A stretch of 50,858 nt of DNA from Syntrophaceae bacterium UBA5764 (GTDB lineage: Bacteria; Desulfobacterota; Syntrophia; Syntrophales; Smithellaceae). Every line of letters starts with the position of its first letter. Position 1 is the first letter of the stretch. Positions 1 to 9,211 of the stretch are shown piece by piece. The stretch spans positions 2,004 to 52,861 of the forward strand of contig DIEW01000043.1 of assembly GCA_002418825.1 (NCBI GenBank). Reading direction: 5' to 3'. The notes below the pieces were generated by a model. That model saw nothing but the letters and a program-made list of their open reading frames with translations. It was not told the DNA's origin and did not search any database. The position numbers were made by a program, and so were the translations under genes.

Positions 1-1330
1 TCAGAAATTCCATGCTGACTCTGCCCGATCCTTTATTAATAAGGCTTTCCATGCGGCCTTTTCTGATAGAAAGTTTTTCCGTAATTTTGCCGACAAATTC
101 TTCCGGTATGTCCAGAAGCAGCCTTTCCACCGGCTCATATGTTTTACCGTTTTGCTCCCGTGTAATTACCCGCGCGCGGGAAACCATCATTTCATAGCCC
201 TCGCGGCGCATTGTTTCCACCAGCACCGCCATCTGCAGTTCGCCGCGTCCGCACACTTCAAACGCGTCGGTTCTGTCCAGCTTTTTGATTTTGATAGCGA
301 CGTTGCGCAGCGCTTCTTTTTCCAGCCTTTCCAGCAAATGGCGTGAAGTGAGATATTTTCCTTCTTTTCCGGCAAAGGGACTGTCATTGACGTAAAACAT
401 CATCGATACGGTGGGTTCATCCACCTGCAGGCGCGGGAGTGCCAGTGGTTCAGTAAGGGAGGATATGGTATCGCCGATGCTGACATTATCCACGCCGGAC
501 AAAGCAATGATATCTCCGGATTCGACACTGGTGACCGGTTTTTTTGTCAGGCCGTAAAAGGTGTAAAGCGCCGTTAATTTTACGCCGCTGATAGTTTTTT
601 CCTTGGTGCACAGACTGTAGCTGTTGTTTATCTCCAGCCGGCCGCTTTGCAGGCGTCCGACGGCTATTTGTCCCACGTATGAATCGTAATCCAGATTGGT
701 GACCAGAAACTGGGGGATGCCTTCATCGTTTCCCCGCGGCGCGGGTATATAATCGATAATTGTCTGCAAAAGCGGTTCCAGGTTATCGCAATCGTCGCCT
801 AATTTTCTGTGGCTGACGCCTTTTTTGGCGTTGGTATAAAGAATGGGAAATTCTATTTGCCTGTCTTCCGCGCCCAAATCAATAAAGAGATCGTATGTTT
901 CAATGATTACCTCTTCGACGCGCGCGTCGGAACGGTCAATCTTATTGATGACCAGAATAATGGGCAGATGCAGCCCCAGCGCTTTTTTTAAAACAAAACG
1001 GGTTTGCGGCAGGGGGCCCTCGCTGGCGTCCACCAGCAGTATCGCGCCGTCCACCATGTTCAGACTGCGTTCTACTTCGCCGCCGAAATCGGCGTGGCCG
1101 GGCGTATCCACGATGTTTATTTTCACCCCGTTGTAATCGACCGCGGTATTTTTGGCCATGATGGTGATACCTCGCTCTTTTTCCAAATCCAGCGAATCCA
1201 TCACCCGGTCTTCCACGGTCTGATTTATTCGGAACACTCCGGTCTGCTTCAGCATCGCGTTAAGCAGCGTGGTTTTGCCGTGGTCAACATGGGATATTAT
1301 GGCAATATTTCTTATATGGTTTTTTTTCAT
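1..1330 (-). CDS. typA: TypA/BipA ribosome-associated GTPase, N-terminal ~443 residues (runs off window start)
   Basis: Translational GTPase that binds the ribosome and affects stress adaptation and 50S assembly. The reverse strand reads as one open frame from ATG at 1330 to the window edge. Visible GTPase motifs are G1 HVDHGKTT (about residues 14-21), RGIT (53-56), DTPGH (75-79) and NKID (129-132), followed by the EF-Tu-like domain II and an EF-G-like domain with the VCGRGELQMAVL motif typical of TypA/LepA/EF-G. TypA is normally about 600 residues, so roughly the last quarter lies outside the window. No clear Shine-Dalgarno precedes the ATG, but no alternative start is visible. It is divergent from the hsp20-lon operon across a 265-base gap. 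TypA is favoured over LepA or EF-G because of the N-terminal sequence around the G1-G2 region (family knowledge). Confidence 0.95.
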   Translation of the reverse strand, partial: MKKNHIRNIAIISHVDHGKTTLLNAMLKQTGVFRINQTVEDRVMDSLDLEKERGITIMAKNTAVDYNGVKINIVDTPGHADFGGEVERSLNMVDGAILLVDASEGPLPQTRFVLKKALGLHLPIILVINKIDRSDARVEEVIIETYDLFIDLGAEDRQIEFPILYTNAKKGVSHRKLGDDCDNLEPLLQTIIDYIPAPRGNDEGIPQFLVTNLDYDSYVGQIAVGRLQSGRLEINNSYSLCTKEKTISGVKLTALYTFYGLTKKPVTSVESGDIIALSGVDNVSIGDTISSLTEPLALPRLQVDEPTVSMMFYVNDSPFAGKEGKYLTSRHLLERLEKEALRNVAIKIKKLDRTDAFEVCGRGELQMAVLVETMRREGYEMMVSRARVITREQNGKTYEPVERLLLDIPEEFVGKITEKLSIRKGRMESLINKGSGRVSMEFL

Positions 1331-1524
1331 TACAGCAAATTTATGCAAGCATCTTTTTTAGCCGGTTTTTGCGATGGATAATGGCTGGAATCAAACCAAT
1401 TTTAACCAAGGATGGCCAAGCTTCTTTAGAAAAGAAGAGGCGCTTCCATAGCAAAAAAAGTGCTCTTTAGCCAGTTATTTTTTTGTTTTCTGATCATGGA
1501 AAAATGTTACTGAAAATCCAGCTC

Positions 1525-1553
1525 TTTACAAAAGGGTATCGGAACATTATATT
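1525..1553 (+). promoter_or_regulatory. sigma-70-type promoter for hsp20-lon
   Basis: TTTACA at 1525-1530, a 17-base spacer and TATATT at 1548-1553 match the housekeeping consensus and would start transcription near 1560, about 35 bases before the hsp20 ATG. No CIRCE element or convincing sigma-32 promoter was seen. A short hairpin-capable stretch (CTTCTTT..AAAGAAG) lies further upstream near 1419-1436. Confidence 0.6.
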
Positions 1554-1595
1554 AAAAACATAGTTTGTAAATTATCAACCGGATAGGTGACAGAA

Positions 1596-2036
1596 ATGAA
1601 CTTTATTAAAATTAAATTCGGCAACAGTTTTGATGACGAATTTCAAAGAGCGGTTAATGAAATTTTTAATTTGGTGAGTCCGATATTCAAATATCACGAG
1701 ACAGTATGGCGGCCTGCTATTGATGTTTATGAGTCGGCGACCGAAATTATCATTCTGGCTGATGTTTCCGGCATGAATAAAGACGAACTACATATAGAGC
1801 TTGACCAGCGAAAAATTAAAATAGCGGGCGTCCGCAGAGCTATAGCCGCGGAGCAGGAGATACGCTATCACCTGGCGGAAGTTCCGCGAGGATATTTTGA
1901 AAGAATTATCGCCCTGCCCGAAACGGTGGACGTGGAATCGGCTGTAGCTTCCTACGCAGACGGTGTTTTGATGGTCAGAATAAATAAATTTTCAGCAACT
2001 AAAGCACGTCGTATCGAAATTAAGACCGAAGAATAA
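1596..2036 (+). CDS. Small heat shock protein, Hsp20/alpha-crystallin family
   Basis: ATP-independent holdase chaperone that binds unfolding proteins. The alpha-crystallin domain runs from about WRPAIDVYE to the end. It includes the A-D-V-S-G-M turn, a proline-rich beta stretch (LAEVPRGYFER) and the conserved GVLMVRI motif (G-x-L) near the C-terminus. About 146 residues, normal for the family. ATG at 1596 is preferred because AGGTGA at 1585-1590 gives proper spacing; an in-frame GTG at 1587 would add three residues. It lies 26 bases upstream of lon, and both are protein quality control genes, so a shared transcript is likely. Confidence 0.92.
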   Translation: MNFIKIKFGNSFDDEFQRAVNEIFNLVSPIFKYHETVWRPAIDVYESATEIIILADVSGMNKDELHIELDQRKIKIAGVRRAIAAEQEIRYHLAEVPRGYFERIIALPETVDVESAVASYADGVLMVRINKFSATKARRIEIKTEE

Positions 2037-2062
2037 AGGTACTCAGGAAACCGGAGGGTTTG

Positions 2063-4435
2063 ATGGCTGAACAAATAAAACCAGAAGAGAATAAGAAATT
2101 TACAATACCGGAAGTGATTCCTATCCTTTCCTTGCCCAACATTTTGGTTTTCCCCAAGATGATGGTGCCGCTGGAAGTATCGGGCGGCAAATCCACGCAA
2201 CTTGTAGATGAAGCCATGACCAAAGATCGTCTGATTGGCTTGATTATGCCCAAAAGGGAACTCGCGGATGAAAATGATTCCTATAAACTGGAAGATTTAC
2301 ATGAGGTAGGAACATGTTCCGTTATTCTGCGCATGGCGAAGACAGTCGAACACCGCACACAGATGCTTTTACAGGGCGTCAGCCGTTTTAAGATTTTAGA
2401 GTTGATGGAAGGCAAGCCCTACCAGCAGGCGCGGATTAAGGTTATTGAGGACACAGAAGTAAAGGATATCGAAAGCGAGGCGCTGGTTGCCAATCTGCTG
2501 GTTTTGTTTGACCGGATTCTCAAACTTTCGCCCTTTCTGCCGCCGGAATTCGGGCCAATGGCCAAATCCATTACCGAAGCCGGCACGCTGGCGGATTTGA
2601 TTGCCTCTATTATCAATGCGCCCATTGAAGAAAAACAGAAAATACTTGACAGCATTGATATCAAAACGCGCCTGAAGGAACTGACGCGCATGGTCAATCA
2701 CCAGAAGGAAGTTCTCGAACTGGGCAATAAAATCCAGACCAAAGTCAAGGATGATATCGATAAAAGCCAGCGCGAATACTACCTGCGTCAGCAGCTCAAG
2801 GCCATTAAGCAGGAACTGGGCGAGGCGGATGAAAACGCGGTCGAAACGGAAGAATACCGCAAAAAAATCGAAGAGAAAAATCTTCCCGAGGAAGCAAAGA
2901 AAGAAGCGCTGCGCGAACTGGAACGGCTCTCGCGCATGAATCCGGCTTCAGCGGAATATACGGTTTCTTCTACTTATCTTGATTGGATTACCGCCCTGCC
3001 GTGGAACGAATCCACGCCGGATAATCTGGATATCAAAAAAGCGCGCGAGGTGTTGGATGAAGACCACTACGGGCTGGCGAAAGCCAAAAAGCGCATTATC
3101 GAATATCTTTCCGTGCGCAAATTAAAGCCCGATTCCAAGGGGCCGATTCTTTGTTTTGTGGGGCCTCCCGGCACGGGCAAAACTTCTCTGGGACATTCTA
3201 TCGCCAGGGCGCTCGAGCGCAAGTTTGTGCGCATATCATTAGGTGGCGTGCGCGACGAGGCGGAAATACGCGGCCATCGCCGCACCTATATCGGCGCTCT
3301 GCCGGGACGCATCATTCAGGGTCTGCGCCGCGCCGAATCGAACAATCCTGTTTTCATGCTCGATGAAATCGACAAGGTCGGCAGTGATTTCCGCGGCGAT
3401 CCGTCTTCGGCTTTGCTGGAAGTGCTCGATCCCCAGCAGAATAATTCGTTTTCCGATCATTATCTGGATGTGCCGTTTGATTTATCGCACGTGATGTTTA
3501 TTACCACGGCCAACATTCTGGATACGATTCCGCCTGCGCTTCTGGACCGCCTCGAAGTGATTGAACTTACCGGCTACACGCAGGAAGAAAAAGTTAAAAT
3601 CGCCGAGCGTTATCTGATTCCCCGGCAGTTGAAAGAAAACGGATTAACCGACGGACAGCTTAGTATCAATACGGCAGCTCTTGAAGGTATCATTAAAGGC
3701 TACACCAGAGAAGCGGGCGTGCGAAATCTGGAGCGCGAAATTGCCAACGTCTGCCGCGGCGTAGCCTCCGAAATTGCCGAGGGAAAAATTAAGACAAAAA
3801 CAATAACGCTGAAAGACCTGCACAAATACCTGGGGGCGGTGCGCATCGTGACGGATATCGACGCGCGCATTGCCAAGCCGGGCATCGCCATCGGGCTGGC
3901 GTGGACGCCCGTGGGCGGTGATTTGCTCTTTATCGAAGCCACGGCCATGAAAGGGAAAAAGAGTCTGACGCTGACTGGCCAGTTGGGTGACGTGATGAAA
4001 GAATCCGCCGCCGCCGCGCTGAGCTTTATCCGCACCAACGCCAAGGCGCTGGGCGTACCGGCGAATTTCTTTGAGGATCTGGATATTCACATCCATGTTC
4101 CCGCGGGCGCGATTCCCAAAGACGGCCCTTCGGCGGGTGTGACCATGCTTACGGCGCTGACTTCACTTTTGACTAATCGTAAAGTGAAGAAAAATTTGGC
4201 GATGACCGGAGAAATTACTTTACGCGGCGCGGTGCTTCCCGTGGGCGGCATTAAAGAAAAGGTGCTGGCCGCGTACCGCGCGGGCATCAAAACAATTATC
4301 CTGCCTGCCTGGAACAAAAAGGATTTGGAAGACATCCCGCCTACCGTGCAAAAAAGCATCAAGTTCCATTTTGTAGAAGATATGCTGGAAGTCCTGAAAC
4401 TGGCGCTGGAAGCTAGGGGTAAGAAAAAAAGGTGA
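2063..4435 (+). CDS. lon: ATP-dependent Lon protease (LonA)
   Basis: Cytoplasmic AAA+ serine protease that degrades misfolded and regulatory proteins. 790 residues, the usual LonA length. In order: N-terminal LAN substrate-binding domain (about 15-205), a coiled-coil linker, the AAA+ module with Walker A GPPGTGKT (367-374) and Walker B FMLDEID, then the protease domain. Catalytic Ser690 lies in KDGPSAG and the catalytic Lys733 in GGIKEK, matching the E. coli S679/K722 spacing of 43. ATG at 2063 follows a GGAGGG Shine-Dalgarno (2053-2058); an adjoining TTG at 2060 is less likely. It is the second gene after hsp20 and has no obvious terminator directly downstream. Confidence 0.97.
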   Translation: MAEQIKPEENKKFTIPEVIPILSLPNILVFPKMMVPLEVSGGKSTQLVDEAMTKDRLIGLIMPKRELADENDSYKLEDLHEVGTCSVILRMAKTVEHRTQMLLQGVSRFKILELMEGKPYQQARIKVIEDTEVKDIESEALVANLLVLFDRILKLSPFLPPEFGPMAKSITEAGTLADLIASIINAPIEEKQKILDSIDIKTRLKELTRMVNHQKEVLELGNKIQTKVKDDIDKSQREYYLRQQLKAIKQELGEADENAVETEEYRKKIEEKNLPEEAKKEALRELERLSRMNPASAEYTVSSTYLDWITALPWNESTPDNLDIKKAREVLDEDHYGLAKAKKRIIEYLSVRKLKPDSKGPILCFVGPPGTGKTSLGHSIARALERKFVRISLGGVRDEAEIRGHRRTYIGALPGRIIQGLRRAESNNPVFMLDEIDKVGSDFRGDPSSALLEVLDPQQNNSFSDHYLDVPFDLSHVMFITTANILDTIPPALLDRLEVIELTGYTQEEKVKIAERYLIPRQLKENGLTDGQLSINTAALEGIIKGYTREAGVRNLEREIANVCRGVASEIAEGKIKTKTITLKDLHKYLGAVRIVTDIDARIAKPGIAIGLAWTPVGGDLLFIEATAMKGKKSLTLTGQLGDVMKESAAAALSFIRTNAKALGVPANFFEDLDIHIHVPAGAIPKDGPSAGVTMLTALTSLLTNRKVKKNLAMTGEITLRGAVLPVGGIKEKVLAAYRAGIKTIILPAWNKKDLEDIPPTVQKSIKFHFVEDMLEVLKLALEARGKKKR

Positions 4436-4493
4436 TTTTATTGACTATGTTCTTTCAATAACAACTATTCAGAATAGTATGTTTCGAAGGTTT

Positions 4494-5054
4494 ATGACAA
4501 CAAATCACTTTGAGATAAGATTAAAAGCCGAAGCGCTTGATCCAATGGCCTGGTTAGAATCAGCAAATCGGTTAATAGCTTCAGCGGAAAAGCTAGAAGA
4601 TTATTTTGAAGAATTTTGGAATACATTAAAAACTGAAAAAATATTAGATGATTCTAAAGTATCTATTCTTTTCATGATTTACTCGTACGCTATAGAAAAT
4701 CTATTAAAAGCCATAATTGTTATTAGGGACAAACAAAATTTATCAAGTCAAAATTGGGGAAAATTACCTAACAGCTTGCAAGGGCACAACCTGTACCAAC
4801 TCTGCAAAAAATCAGGTTTGGATAATTTAGCGCGAGAGTATGAATCAATTCTTAAGAAATTATCAAGAAGTGCCGAGTGGTATGGTAGATACCCAACGCC
4901 TATAAAAGCTTCTGATTATAACAATTTAAGATCTTCAGAAAATGAATCCAACGGAATAAGCTTGTCAGGACATACGCCTATCGATTTAAATGAGATTAAA
5001 AAAATAATTAATGAATTAAAAAGCAATCTGTACAACTACTTGCAGAGAATATAA
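4494..5054 (+). CDS. HEPN-like hypothetical protein
   Basis: About 186 residues, mostly helical. The segment YAIENLLKAIIV, then GHNLYQLCKKSGL, then EWYGRYPTP resembles uncharacterised HEPN-fold proteins, in which a helix pair around a polar motif binds or cleaves RNA. The canonical R-x4-6-H catalytic motif is not clearly present, so nuclease activity cannot be claimed. ATG at 4494 is chosen because AAGG (4487-4490) precedes it; an ATG at 4479 would add five residues but sits on an inverted repeat (ACTATT-CAG-AATAGT, 4464-4478). Codon and base use is visibly more AT-rich than lon, which suggests recent acquisition. It overlaps the convergent frame at 5036 by 19 bases. The gene is likely real; its function is not known. 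Confidence 0.65.
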   Translation: MTTNHFEIRLKAEALDPMAWLESANRLIASAEKLEDYFEEFWNTLKTEKILDDSKVSILFMIYSYAIENLLKAIIVIRDKQNLSSQNWGKLPNSLQGHNLYQLCKKSGLDNLAREYESILKKLSRSAEWYGRYPTPIKASDYNNLRSSENESNGISLSGHTPIDLNEIKKIINELKSNLYNYLQRI

Positions 5055-5284
5055 TCCTGTATCGTTGGGTCATTAACAATTTGCCATGATATATCGTGAA
5101 TTGCATAAACTACTGCTTTATGTAAATCGATAGCAGATTGAGTAATGACAAAAGGTATTGTGGTATTTTTTTCGGGGATGTTCACATTAATTTTTAAAGT
5201 CGTACCACTGTTAAAGCTAATATAACCCTCAATGCTTTGGAAAGATATTTCGATAGTTTTATTTGAATCTGCTCTAGTAATCAC
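5036..5284 (-). pseudogene. Downstream part of the lipoprotein gene in a shifted frame
   Basis: 82 codons from a GTG at 5284 that overlaps the last codons of the upstream lipoprotein frame. No usable Shine-Dalgarno spacing exists for the GTG, because AGGAG abuts it. The product has no signal peptide of its own and reads like the C-terminal beta-rich half of an exported protein (ADSNKTIEISF..., then DLHKAVVYAIHDISWQI). The most economical view is a single gene with a frameshift. A separate translationally coupled gene, or a sequencing error, are the alternatives. Confidence 0.5.
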
Positions 5285-5582
5285 TCCTGTATGCGTCTTT
5301 TAAATATTCAACCGTCATATCTGATAATTCTTGAGAATTAAGATACCATCCGCGAGCAATTGTAATATCAAAGTTTTTCTTTTCCGCATTAAGAACGTTA
5401 ATTGTAACATCAGAGTTTTTACAATTATTAATTTGTTTGAAATTTGGTGGTTGTGTATTAAAAGAATAACGTAGAGTTGCTGGTTGAAGCTCCTGAGATA
5501 CATATTTGTTCATGCTGCGCGGAAAACAACCAGCAATAAACATAACGCAGAGCAATATAATTATCATTTTTCTCATGATCAT
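5274..5582 (-). CDS. Putative lipoprotein, N-terminal part (probably frameshifted)
   Basis: 102 residues. It begins with basic residues and a hydrophobic stretch ending in FIAGC, a lipobox with Cys at about residue 19, so export and lipidation are expected. The start ATG at 5582 has a good AGGAGG Shine-Dalgarno. The rest is a soluble mixed sequence (VTINVLNAEKKNFDITIARGWYLNS) that I do not recognise. It terminates at 5274 just as another open frame, reading on as plausible protein, opens in the next frame at 5284. The two together look like one ~180-residue lipoprotein broken by an indel near 5280-5290. AT-rich like the neighbouring HEPN-like gene. Confidence 0.6.
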   Translation of the reverse strand: MIMRKMIIILLCVMFIAGCFPRSMNKYVSQELQPATLRYSFNTQPPNFKQINNCKNSDVTINVLNAEKKNFDITIARGWYLNSQELSDMTVEYLKDAYRSDY

Positions 5583-5873
5583 GATGAGCCCTCCTGATAA
5601 TTAATTGAATATATAGAATCATCTTTTTACTATCATAAATGTCCATATATGGTCAATCGTTAGGTTTTGGTCGCACTATTCTGAGATTATAGAGGGACTG
5701 TTATCCTAGCTCACTAATTCGGTAACTTTTTGGAGCTTATCAAACGGTGTCTCGTAATTCAATCCAGCCGATCGCTACGCTCTGGCTGATTTTTTCATTA
5801 AGACAGAACCTCTTCTGTTTAATTAGCCTTGAAAACATTACACATCTGAGAATTGTTCTGCCCAAATCATTTT
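5583..5873. other. Intergenic, AT-rich, no gene seen
   Basis: 291 bases between the lipoprotein start and the end of rhlE. The first ~60 bases upstream of 5582 should hold the lipoprotein promoter. ACTATTCTG at 5675-5683 is the reverse complement of CAGAATAGT at 4470-4478. No terminator hairpin for rhlE is evident. A short forward open frame here overlaps rhlE and looks like a shadow. Confidence 0.4.
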
Positions 5874-7154
5874 CTAAGCCGCGGATGGCGCGCGATGCGA
5901 CCAGGATGACCGGTTGGTATTGCCGAAGGAACGCTGCTTCGGTTTTCTTCTGGTCTGCGCCGGGCGGGCAAAAGGTCTTCTTTGGTTGCGCGATTTCATA
6001 TCAGGCGAATTATTTTTAGATGAACTTTTCTGTATTTCGGAAGTCAATCCAGCAACGTTATGATATTGTAGTTTTTCTCCGAGTATTCTTTTCAGAGAAT
6101 GCGCGAGAGCCAGGTCGTCTCCGGTCACAAAGGTAAAAGCGTCACCGGTCTTCGAGGCGCGCCCCGTTCTGCCGATGCGATGAGTATAAGCATCCGCGGT
6201 GGAAGGCATATCATAATTAATGACATGTGATATCCGTGTTACGTCAATGCCGCGGGCGGCAATATCTGTCGCCACCATAATCTCATAACGGCCGTCACGG
6301 AAACCATCCAGCGCCTGTTTGCGCTTCTGCTGGGTGAGATTTCCATGCAGTGAAATAACCTTGTGTCCTGATTTATCGAGCTGCATAGCCAAACTTTTTG
6401 CCCTTGATTTTGTCCGCGTAAAAACCAGAACCGATTCCATTTCAGTCTTTTCCAGAATATCCTTGAGCAAGGCTGTTTTAATACCCATCTGGACTGGATA
6501 AAATCTATGAGCAACCGTCATTACCGGCGCGGTGTGGCCGATTTGAATAGTGACAGGATTCTGCAAAAGATCCATCGCCAGGCTTTTTACATCGTCGGGC
6601 ATCGTCGCGGAAAAAAGCAGGGTTTGACGCTTTTTGGGAAGATGCTTGACGATTTTCCGCACATCCGGCAAAAAACCCATGTCAAACATGTGATCCGCCT
6701 CGTCGAGCACCAGCACCTCCACATGAGACAAATCAATGGTGCCGCGTTCGATGTGATCAAGTAAACGGCCGGGGCACGCGGAGATAATTTCCACATTGCC
6801 GCGCAGCCTGTTTATCTGGTTATGAATGCTTACTCCGCCGTAAACAGCCGCGCTGCGGAGCTTTGTTTTGTGCCCCAGCTGTTTGATCGCTTCGTGGGTT
6901 TGTTCGCTCAGTTCGCGCGTCGGAGCGATAATCAGGGCGCGGATACGGCCAAGCGGCTTTTCCATGAAACGCTGTAAAATCGGCAGCACAAAGGCCGCGG
7001 TTTTTCCTGTCCCGGTCTGGGCCAGTCCCATAAGATCGCGGCCTTCCGTGACCAGGGGGATTGCCTGTAACTGAATCGGTGTCGGCTTTTGGTAACCAAG
7101 CATTTGCACACCGGCAAGTATTTTTTCGTGTAATTCAAACTTCTGAAAACTCAT
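5874..7154 (-). CDS. rhlE: DEAD-box ATP-dependent RNA helicase, RhlE-type
   Basis: RNA helicase used in ribosome assembly, RNA decay and cold adaptation. 426 residues with all core motifs: Q-motif F at the N-terminus and PTPIQ, Walker A AQTGTGKT (45-52), PTREL (78-82), DEAD (151-154), SAT (182-184), ATDIAARGID (295-304) and HRIGRTGR (325-332). The usual TPGR of motif Ib reads CPGR here, a mild deviation. The C-terminal tail after about 375 is basic and rich in Arg/Lys/Ser, as in RhlE proteins that bind RNA non-specifically. AAGGA precedes the ATG at good spacing. It stands alone on the minus strand, divergent from the antiporter at 7696 with a long gap between. Confidence 0.93.
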   Translation of the reverse strand: MSFQKFELHEKILAGVQMLGYQKPTPIQLQAIPLVTEGRDLMGLAQTGTGKTAAFVLPILQRFMEKPLGRIRALIIAPTRELSEQTHEAIKQLGHKTKLRSAAVYGGVSIHNQINRLRGNVEIISACPGRLLDHIERGTIDLSHVEVLVLDEADHMFDMGFLPDVRKIVKHLPKKRQTLLFSATMPDDVKSLAMDLLQNPVTIQIGHTAPVMTVAHRFYPVQMGIKTALLKDILEKTEMESVLVFTRTKSRAKSLAMQLDKSGHKVISLHGNLTQQKRKQALDGFRDGRYEIMVATDIAARGIDVTRISHVINYDMPSTADAYTHRIGRTGRASKTGDAFTFVTGDDLALAHSLKRILGEKLQYHNVAGLTSEIQKSSSKNNSPDMKSRNQRRPFARPAQTRRKPKQRSFGNTNRSSWSHRAPSAA

Positions 7155-7695
7155 TTTTGTTCCTTTATCTTTTGTATTTACCAGCTATCGGTATATTTGA
7201 ACCCATCTCGAACCGTTGGGGCTGGTAAAGGCACAGCATTTCACAAGCTTGTTCGCGCCGAAAGTGCCAAGCCGCGAACACGGCATTAAATTTGGATTCT
7301 GTCAGATTAGCGGAATTTTCCTGCGCAAGTTTCTGATAAGAAAGGTGGGAAGGCAAATATCTATCGCTATCAGTTGATAGCTCTTCTACACGTATAACTG
7401 CCTAATAGCAAGGAATATCTTTATGCTTAATCGCGCGGTTTTTTTTATTACGTTTAGAAACTCAGCTAACGCTAGCCGTCATTAATTTAATTAGCATTAA
7501 AAGTATCGCATTTTTTTGGCATTGGCTACTACGGACAATGATTTTAAAATTGACCGATTTTTCGTTATGTGCGAAATTACATCACGGTGGAAAAAAGATA
7601 AAGAGCATTGCCTTTATACGGATTGCCAATTTTTGATTGATGCCATAATTTAACCAGAGGGCATTGAAAAGATTCATGAAAGCTCGCTAATTTAT
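7155..7695. other. 541-base intergenic region, no supported gene
   Basis: Divergent spacer between rhlE and the antiporter gene; it should hold both promoters, and cold-responsive helicase genes often have long 5' leaders. A 63-codon minus-strand frame (7165-7356, TTG start) has no ribosome site or recognisable sequence and is not called. A T-rich run follows GC-containing bases near 7432-7450, without a convincing stem. Confidence 0.4.
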
Positions 7696-9159
7696 ATGTC
7701 TATTGAACAAATTATTATTATCATAGCCGTATTTCTTGTCATCAGCACGTCCATGAGCAAGTTTTCGGATATAACTGGTGTTCCGGCTTTGTTATTGTTT
7801 CTCGGTCTCGGGATGCTTGCGGGATCGGACGGACCGGGCGGTTTTTATTTTGACAATGCATGGTTAAGCCAGGCGATGGGCACAGTGGCGCTGGCCTACA
7901 TTCTGTTTGCGGGCGGACTGTCTACTGATATACAGTCGGTGAAGATTGTCACCAAGCCCGCCCTGGTATTGTCTACGGCAGGCGTCGTGATCACGGCTTT
8001 GCTGGTCGGATTATTTGTGAGATATTTTCTGAACCTCCCCTGGCTCAACGCTTTTTTAATCGGCTCGATTGTTTCTTCCACTGATGCGGCGGCGGTATTC
8101 GCCATTCTCCGCTCGAAAAATGTGGGGCTAAAAGAACCGTTAAAACCGCTTTTGGAATTGGAATCAGGCAGCAACGATCCCATGGCCATTTTCCTGACTA
8201 TCGGATTTATTACACTGTTACAAAATCCGGAAGGTTCTTTGTTTTTGTTGGTTCCTTTGTTTCTTAAACAAATGTTTTTCGGCCTTGTTCTGGGATACGG
8301 GCTGGCCAAATTTTTTATCTGGGGCGTCAATCGGATAAAATTATTTTATGACGGCTTATATCCTGTTCTGTCTTTAGGCTGGGTGTTGTTAATTTACGGC
8401 GTCACCGCCCAGCTTGGCGGCAGCGGTTTTCTGGCCGTTTATATCGCGGGGCTGGTGCTGGGGAAAAGCCCGTTTATTCATAAAAAAAGTATCTCTCGTT
8501 TTCATGATGGAATTTCCTGGCTGATGCATATTCTCATGTTCTTCACCTTGGGGCTGCTGGTGTTTCCCCGTCAGCTCATCCCAATAGCCGGCATCGGCCT
8601 TTTAATTTCCGCCGTGCTGATCTTTGTGGCCAGGCCTGTGGCAGTATTTCTTGGGCTTATGTTTTCCCCATTCAGCTTAAAAGAAAAGACATTGATTTCC
8701 TGGGTGGGGCTTCGCGGCTCCGTTCCCATTGTCCTGGCTACATTCCCCCTACTGGCCGGATTCGATCCAGATCATTTCATTTTTAACTTGGTCTTTTTTA
8801 TTGTTATCACCTCCGTTTTATTCCAGGGAACAACAATTCCGCCTGTCGCCCGCCTGTTGAAGGTGGATGCCCCATTGGTGTACAAACGGCAATATTCGAT
8901 TGATTTTGACGGTTCACTTAAAAGTGATATGAAACTTGAGGATTTTATCGTTCCTTATGGATCAAAGGCGGCTAACCAACCGATATTAAACCTGGGATTT
9001 CCCAAAGATATTCTGATAACCTTGATTATCCGTGGAGATGAGTACATCACGCCCCGGGGAGATACCATCCTTGAAGAAGGGGATGTCCTGCTGCTTCTGG
9101 CCAGCGATGAAAGCCTGCCAAAGGTCCAGAATATCTTGAGCAAAGGAATTACAAAATAA
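7696..9159 (+). CDS. K+/H+ antiporter, NhaP2/CvrA type (CPA1 family with RCK_C domain)
   Basis: Inner-membrane cation/proton antiporter used for K+ and pH homeostasis. 487 residues: about twelve hydrophobic segments, then from about residue 390 a soluble domain that ends as a TrkA-C/RCK_C ligand-binding module (LIIRGDEYITPRGDTILEEGDVLLLLAS). The family core residues are visible in SIVSSTDAAAVFAIL and LESGSNDPMAIFL, which carry the conserved acidic transport residues, and in WVGLRGSVPIVLA. Length is slightly shorter than E. coli CvrA, which has an extra C-terminal domain. ATG at 7696 has only a weak ribosome site. Convergent with the peptidase gene downstream. Confidence 0.9.
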   Translation: MSIEQIIIIIAVFLVISTSMSKFSDITGVPALLLFLGLGMLAGSDGPGGFYFDNAWLSQAMGTVALAYILFAGGLSTDIQSVKIVTKPALVLSTAGVVITALLVGLFVRYFLNLPWLNAFLIGSIVSSTDAAAVFAILRSKNVGLKEPLKPLLELESGSNDPMAIFLTIGFITLLQNPEGSLFLLVPLFLKQMFFGLVLGYGLAKFFIWGVNRIKLFYDGLYPVLSLGWVLLIYGVTAQLGGSGFLAVYIAGLVLGKSPFIHKKSISRFHDGISWLMHILMFFTLGLLVFPRQLIPIAGIGLLISAVLIFVARPVAVFLGLMFSPFSLKEKTLISWVGLRGSVPIVLATFPLLAGFDPDHFIFNLVFFIVITSVLFQGTTIPPVARLLKVDAPLVYKRQYSIDFDGSLKSDMKLEDFIVPYGSKAANQPILNLGFPKDILITLIIRGDEYITPRGDTILEEGDVLLLLASDESLPKVQNILSKGITK

Positions 9160-9211
9160 TACAGGTTCTTTTGCCGGAAAACAAATTATAAAAGATGTGT
9201 TTTTTATTAGT

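Noticed and set aside
5747..6019. 90-codon forward frame at the end of rhlE
   Set aside because: Overlaps the certain rhlE frame in antisense and has no own ribosome site or motif.
7165..7356. 63-codon frame on the minus strand upstream of rhlE
   Set aside because: TTG start with no ribosome site, no recognisable motif, low-quality composition; most likely chance.
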